A stretch of DNA of 60,575 bases, taken from Clostridium sp. CAG:167. GTDB lineage: Bacteria; Bacillota; Clostridia; Lachnospirales; Lachnospiraceae. The position numbers were made by a program, and so were the translations under genes. Under the pieces are notes generated by a model. It was not told where the DNA came from. It saw nothing but the letters and a program-made list of their open reading frames with translations, and did not search any database. The stretch lies in the NCBI GenBank assembly GCA_000433735.1, contig HF998298.1, positions 1-60,575 on the forward strand. The letters are read 5' to 3'. Positions 58,253-60,575 of the stretch are shown piece after piece (the stretch's first letter is position 1; every line of letters begins with the position of its first letter).

Positions 58253-60289
58253 TTACAATGTAACTTGCCCCAAATAATCCTCTATCCTTTTTTTCAGTCT
58301 TTTATTCTTCTGATACAAAAGTGTGATCTCATCCTTCGTAAGGCAGGCAGCCTCCTTTGCCGCCTGCTCCAACAGCGTACTGTCCTCAAAAATATCCGCC
58401 AGTTTAAATAACTGCTGGCCGCTCTGCCTCACTCCAAACAAGTCCCCTTGTCCCCGCAGTTTTAAATCCTCCCTGGCTATATAAAATCCATCGTTGGATC
58501 CCGCCAGAATATCTAATCGCTGTCTGCTTTCTTTTGAGTCCTTTCCTGTCATCAAAATACAGTAAGACTGGGCACTTCCCCTTCCCACTCTGCCTCGAAG
58601 CTGATGAAGCTGTGCCAATCCAAAACGCTCTGCATTTTCTATGAGGATCACCGTAGCATTGGGTACATCAATCCCCACTTCGATAACAGTGGTGGACACA
58701 AGAATCTGTATCTGCCCTGCGGCAAACCGTTCCATAATATCATCCTTCACAGCTGGTTTCATTTTTCCATGAAGGCCTTCCACCACCACTCCCGGTGGAA
58801 AGATTCCTTTTAACCGTTCTGTATAGATCAGAACATTCTGCAGGTCTCCCTCTTCCCCTTCTTCTACCATGGGGCAGATCACATAGACCTGATGTTCCTT
58901 TTCTATCTCATCCTGCATAAATTTATAAGCAGTTCTTCTGTATTCAGTATTTACAACACAGTTTTTTACAGGCAGACGGCTGGCCGGCGGCTTCTCCATC
59001 ACAGAAAGATCCATATCTCCATACAGGATCAACGCAAGCGTCCGGGGAATCGGTGTGGCACTCATAGCCAGCACATGGGGTTCTCTTCCCTTTTGGAATA
59101 AAGTTTCTCTTTGTTTTACACCAAAACGATGCTGTTCATCTGTAATAACGAGTCCCAGATTACAAAATTCCACATCATCCTGTATCACCGCATGAGTTCC
59201 CACTACCACCATAGCCGTTTTATCCCTTATTTGTTTTTTTACTTCTCTCTTCTCAGCTGTTTTCTGGGCCCCGGACAAAAGAACAACCGGAATATCCAGA
59301 GGCTCAAGCAGTTTTTTTAGTTCCCTATAATGCTGGTTAGCCAGCACTTCCGTGGGCACCATAAACGCTCCCTGACAGTCGTTTTCTGCCGCCATGCACA
59401 AAGCCATAACTGCCACAACCGTTTTCCCCGATCCAACATCTCCCTGTACCAGGCGGTTCATGCAATATCCGCTTTTCATATCCTGACACAGTTCAGCCCA
59501 TACTTTTTTCTGGGAGGATGTCAGTTCGTAGGGCAGGGATTTTCTGAGCGAATCCGTCTTATGGTCCTTCATCATAACAAACTTGCTTTCCTGTTTTTTA
59601 TTTTGCTTCATATAGGACAATGCCAGCGCATATAAAAACAGTTCGTCAAAGGCCAGTCTTTTTCTGGCTTCTTTCTGAAAAGTCCAGTCAACAGGAAAAT
59701 GAATATTTCGCAACGCTCTTTTGTACCCCATTAACCCCTGTCTTTTCCGGATGTCTGCCGGAAGAAATTCCTGGATTCCCTCTGTGCCGGTTATGACCGC
59801 CGTCTGCGCCTTCACAAACGCATTATTAGTAATGCCGCTCGTAAGAGGATAAACCGGCGTTAGTGTTCCCACTTTACGGTAAAATTCCTCTCTCGTAACG
59901 ACAGACGGCTGTTCCAGGCCCAGTCCCTGATACTTTTTAACCACTTTTCCCCGCAGGATATAACGAGTTCCCATCTTTAACTGATTCCGGAGAAAAGGCA
60001 TATTATACCAGGTAATGTTCACCACGCCGGTAGCATCCTGCAGCTGAACTGTCAGAATTTTCAGTTTTCCGTGGACCTTCATCTGAGGTCTGGCTGTTAA
60101 AGTTCCCTCTATGGCTGAAATTTCTCCCTCTTCCAACTGTGAAACAGGTACAATATCTTTCCACTCATCATATCTTCTGGGATAATGCTCTAACATGTCC
60201 CCAACTGAAACAATGCCTAATTTACTTAGGCATTGTTCCGCTTTTTCTCCTATTCCTTTTATCGTTCTGACCGAATCCGACCATTCCAT
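58253..60289 (-). CDS. recG: ATP-dependent DNA helicase RecG
   Basis: Monomeric SF2 helicase of 678 residues that regresses stalled forks and processes D-loops. It has an N-terminal wedge/OB domain (TVQLQDATGVVNITWYN), Walker A VQGDVGSGKTVVA near 289, DEQHRFGVKQR (motif II), MSATPIPRT (III), STTVIEVGIDVPNA and QLRGRVGRG (VI), and C-terminal TRG motif region (LKLRGQGDLFG). AAAGGAAG precedes the ATG. It follows an incomplete gene by 14 bases. Confidence 0.97.
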   Translation of the reverse strand: MEWSDSVRTIKGIGEKAEQCLSKLGIVSVGDMLEHYPRRYDEWKDIVPVSQLEEGEISAIEGTLTARPQMKVHGKLKILTVQLQDATGVVNITWYNMPFLRNQLKMGTRYILRGKVVKKYQGLGLEQPSVVTREEFYRKVGTLTPVYPLTSGITNNAFVKAQTAVITGTEGIQEFLPADIRKRQGLMGYKRALRNIHFPVDWTFQKEARKRLAFDELFLYALALSYMKQNKKQESKFVMMKDHKTDSLRKSLPYELTSSQKKVWAELCQDMKSGYCMNRLVQGDVGSGKTVVAVMALCMAAENDCQGAFMVPTEVLANQHYRELKKLLEPLDIPVVLLSGAQKTAEKREVKKQIRDKTAMVVVGTHAVIQDDVEFCNLGLVITDEQHRFGVKQRETLFQKGREPHVLAMSATPIPRTLALILYGDMDLSVMEKPPASRLPVKNCVVNTEYRRTAYKFMQDEIEKEHQVYVICPMVEEGEEGDLQNVLIYTERLKGIFPPGVVVEGLHGKMKPAVKDDIMERFAAGQIQILVSTTVIEVGIDVPNATVILIENAERFGLAQLHQLRGRVGRGSAQSYCILMTGKDSKESRQRLDILAGSNDGFYIAREDLKLRGQGDLFGVRQSGQQLFKLADIFEDSTLLEQAAKEAACLTKDEITLLYQKNKRLKKRIEDYLGQVTL

Positions 60290-60303
60290 GATACATCTTC
60301 CTT

Positions 60304-60575
60304 TTACTGAGGTTCTGCTGTTGGCTCCGGCGTTACGGTTGGCTCTGGCGTTGCTGTCGCTTCACTGTATTTGCCACTGTCAATCTTGCTGTTATCTGAT
60401 CCGTCCGTCGGCACTACCGGTGTCTCTGCTTTCACAGGAAGTGCTTCTGCCCGGGCCACCGCCTCTTCAAATTTCGTCTTCATGCTGTCATACTCTGAAT
60501 AGCCTTCTACTTTCTTCAGTGCCTTCTTACCATCCACTATCAACAGTTTCGTAGCACTGGTGTAATAGTTTCTCT
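60304..60575 (-). CDS. C-terminal end of an unidentified protein with Thr-Pro-Glu-Pro tail (cut by window edge)
   Basis: The frame is open from the right edge to the stop at 60304, about 90 codons. A TTG inside could start it, but no ribosome site is there, so it is read as the end of a larger gene. The visible part has a helical, charged segment (YDSMKTKFEEAVARAEALP) and a low-complexity tail TPEPTVTPEPTAEPQ, typical of surface-exposed or linker regions. No family recognised. Confidence 0.6.
   Translation of the reverse strand, partial: RNYYTSATKLLIVDGKKALKKVEGYSEYDSMKTKFEEAVARAEALPVKAETPVVPTDGSDNSKIDSGKYSEATATPEPTVTPEPTAEPQ

Noticed and set aside
1..60575. CRISPR arrays, transposases, integrases, rRNA genes
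   Set aside because: No regularly spaced repeats, transposase motifs or rRNA sequence were seen on either strand.

Overview
The window looks like chromosomal DNA of a low-to-medium GC, spore-forming anaerobic Firmicute, most likely a Lachnospiraceae (Clostridia) gut bacterium. The reasons are Rex next to an ABC-F ATPase, a GGGtGRT/IscU-like pair, sporulation-type membrane proteins (SpoIIM, YlbJ-like), Lys-rich secreted Ig-like proteins, DUF4230 lipoproteins, acetate kinase, type Ia topoisomerase III, and classical sigma-A promoters (TTGACA-17-TATAAT) with strong AGGAGG ribosome sites. The species cannot be named from the sequence. Nearly all genes lie on the minus strand; the six plus-strand genes are the ABC-F ATPase, a Big2 protein, an HMGL-like aldolase, DAHP synthase, a YprB-type nuclease and a YlbJ-like protein. 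No IS element, transposase, CRISPR array or rRNA operon was seen, and no gene-free stretch exceeds 300 bases (the largest is about 250 bases upstream of the aldolase).

Layout: (1) 1-7.4 kb: start of rex, an ABC-F ATPase, then the lepA-hemW-punA-mtaD string (translation, heme chaperone, nucleoside salvage). (2) 7.4-12.6 kb: accessory cell-surface region with a Big2 protein, two DUF4230 proteins, a phage-type holin/endolysin pair, and the conserved but unexplained GGGtGRT/IscU-like pair behind a palindromic operator. (3) 12.6-19.7 kb: a beta-helix acyltransferase-like protein, topB, glyA and purD-purN-purM with their own promoter. (4) 19.7-25.1 kb: a large secreted repeat protein, an aldolase with an unusual structured leader and a six-residue leader peptide, a small lipoprotein, cysS. 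(5) 25.2-31.2 kb: DAHP synthase with a dyad operator, spoIIM, nudix hydrolase, aspartate aminotransferase, DUF711/ACT pair, WalJ-like hydrolase. (6) 31.2-40.3 kb: diguanylate cyclase, FtsA-like ATPase with beta-grasp tail, coaE, polA, tRNA-Leu(CAA), polyphosphate:AMP phosphotransferase. (7) 40.3-49 kb: cell-envelope and division block (class B PBP, SEDS glycosyltransferase, U32 protein, zapA), ruvAB, cardiolipin synthase. (8) 49-60.6 kb: YprB-type nuclease, rpmF, ackA, epsC, a pseudo-histidine kinase coupled to a DegV-lipid-kinase fusion, YlbJ-like protein, DivIVA-like coiled coil, rsmD, recG, and the end of a Pro/Thr-rich protein.

Most of the content is housekeeping. The parts that are least explained by known biology are the leader RNA before the aldolase, the GGGtGRT pair with its operator, and the DegV-kinase fusion translationally coupled to a membrane histidine-kinase relative that lacks its phospho-accepting histidine. 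All functional statements come from reading motifs and order by eye; no search or folding program was run. Several start codons are moved inward from the longest reading frame because the ribosome site or promoter requires it; the reason is given in each entry.
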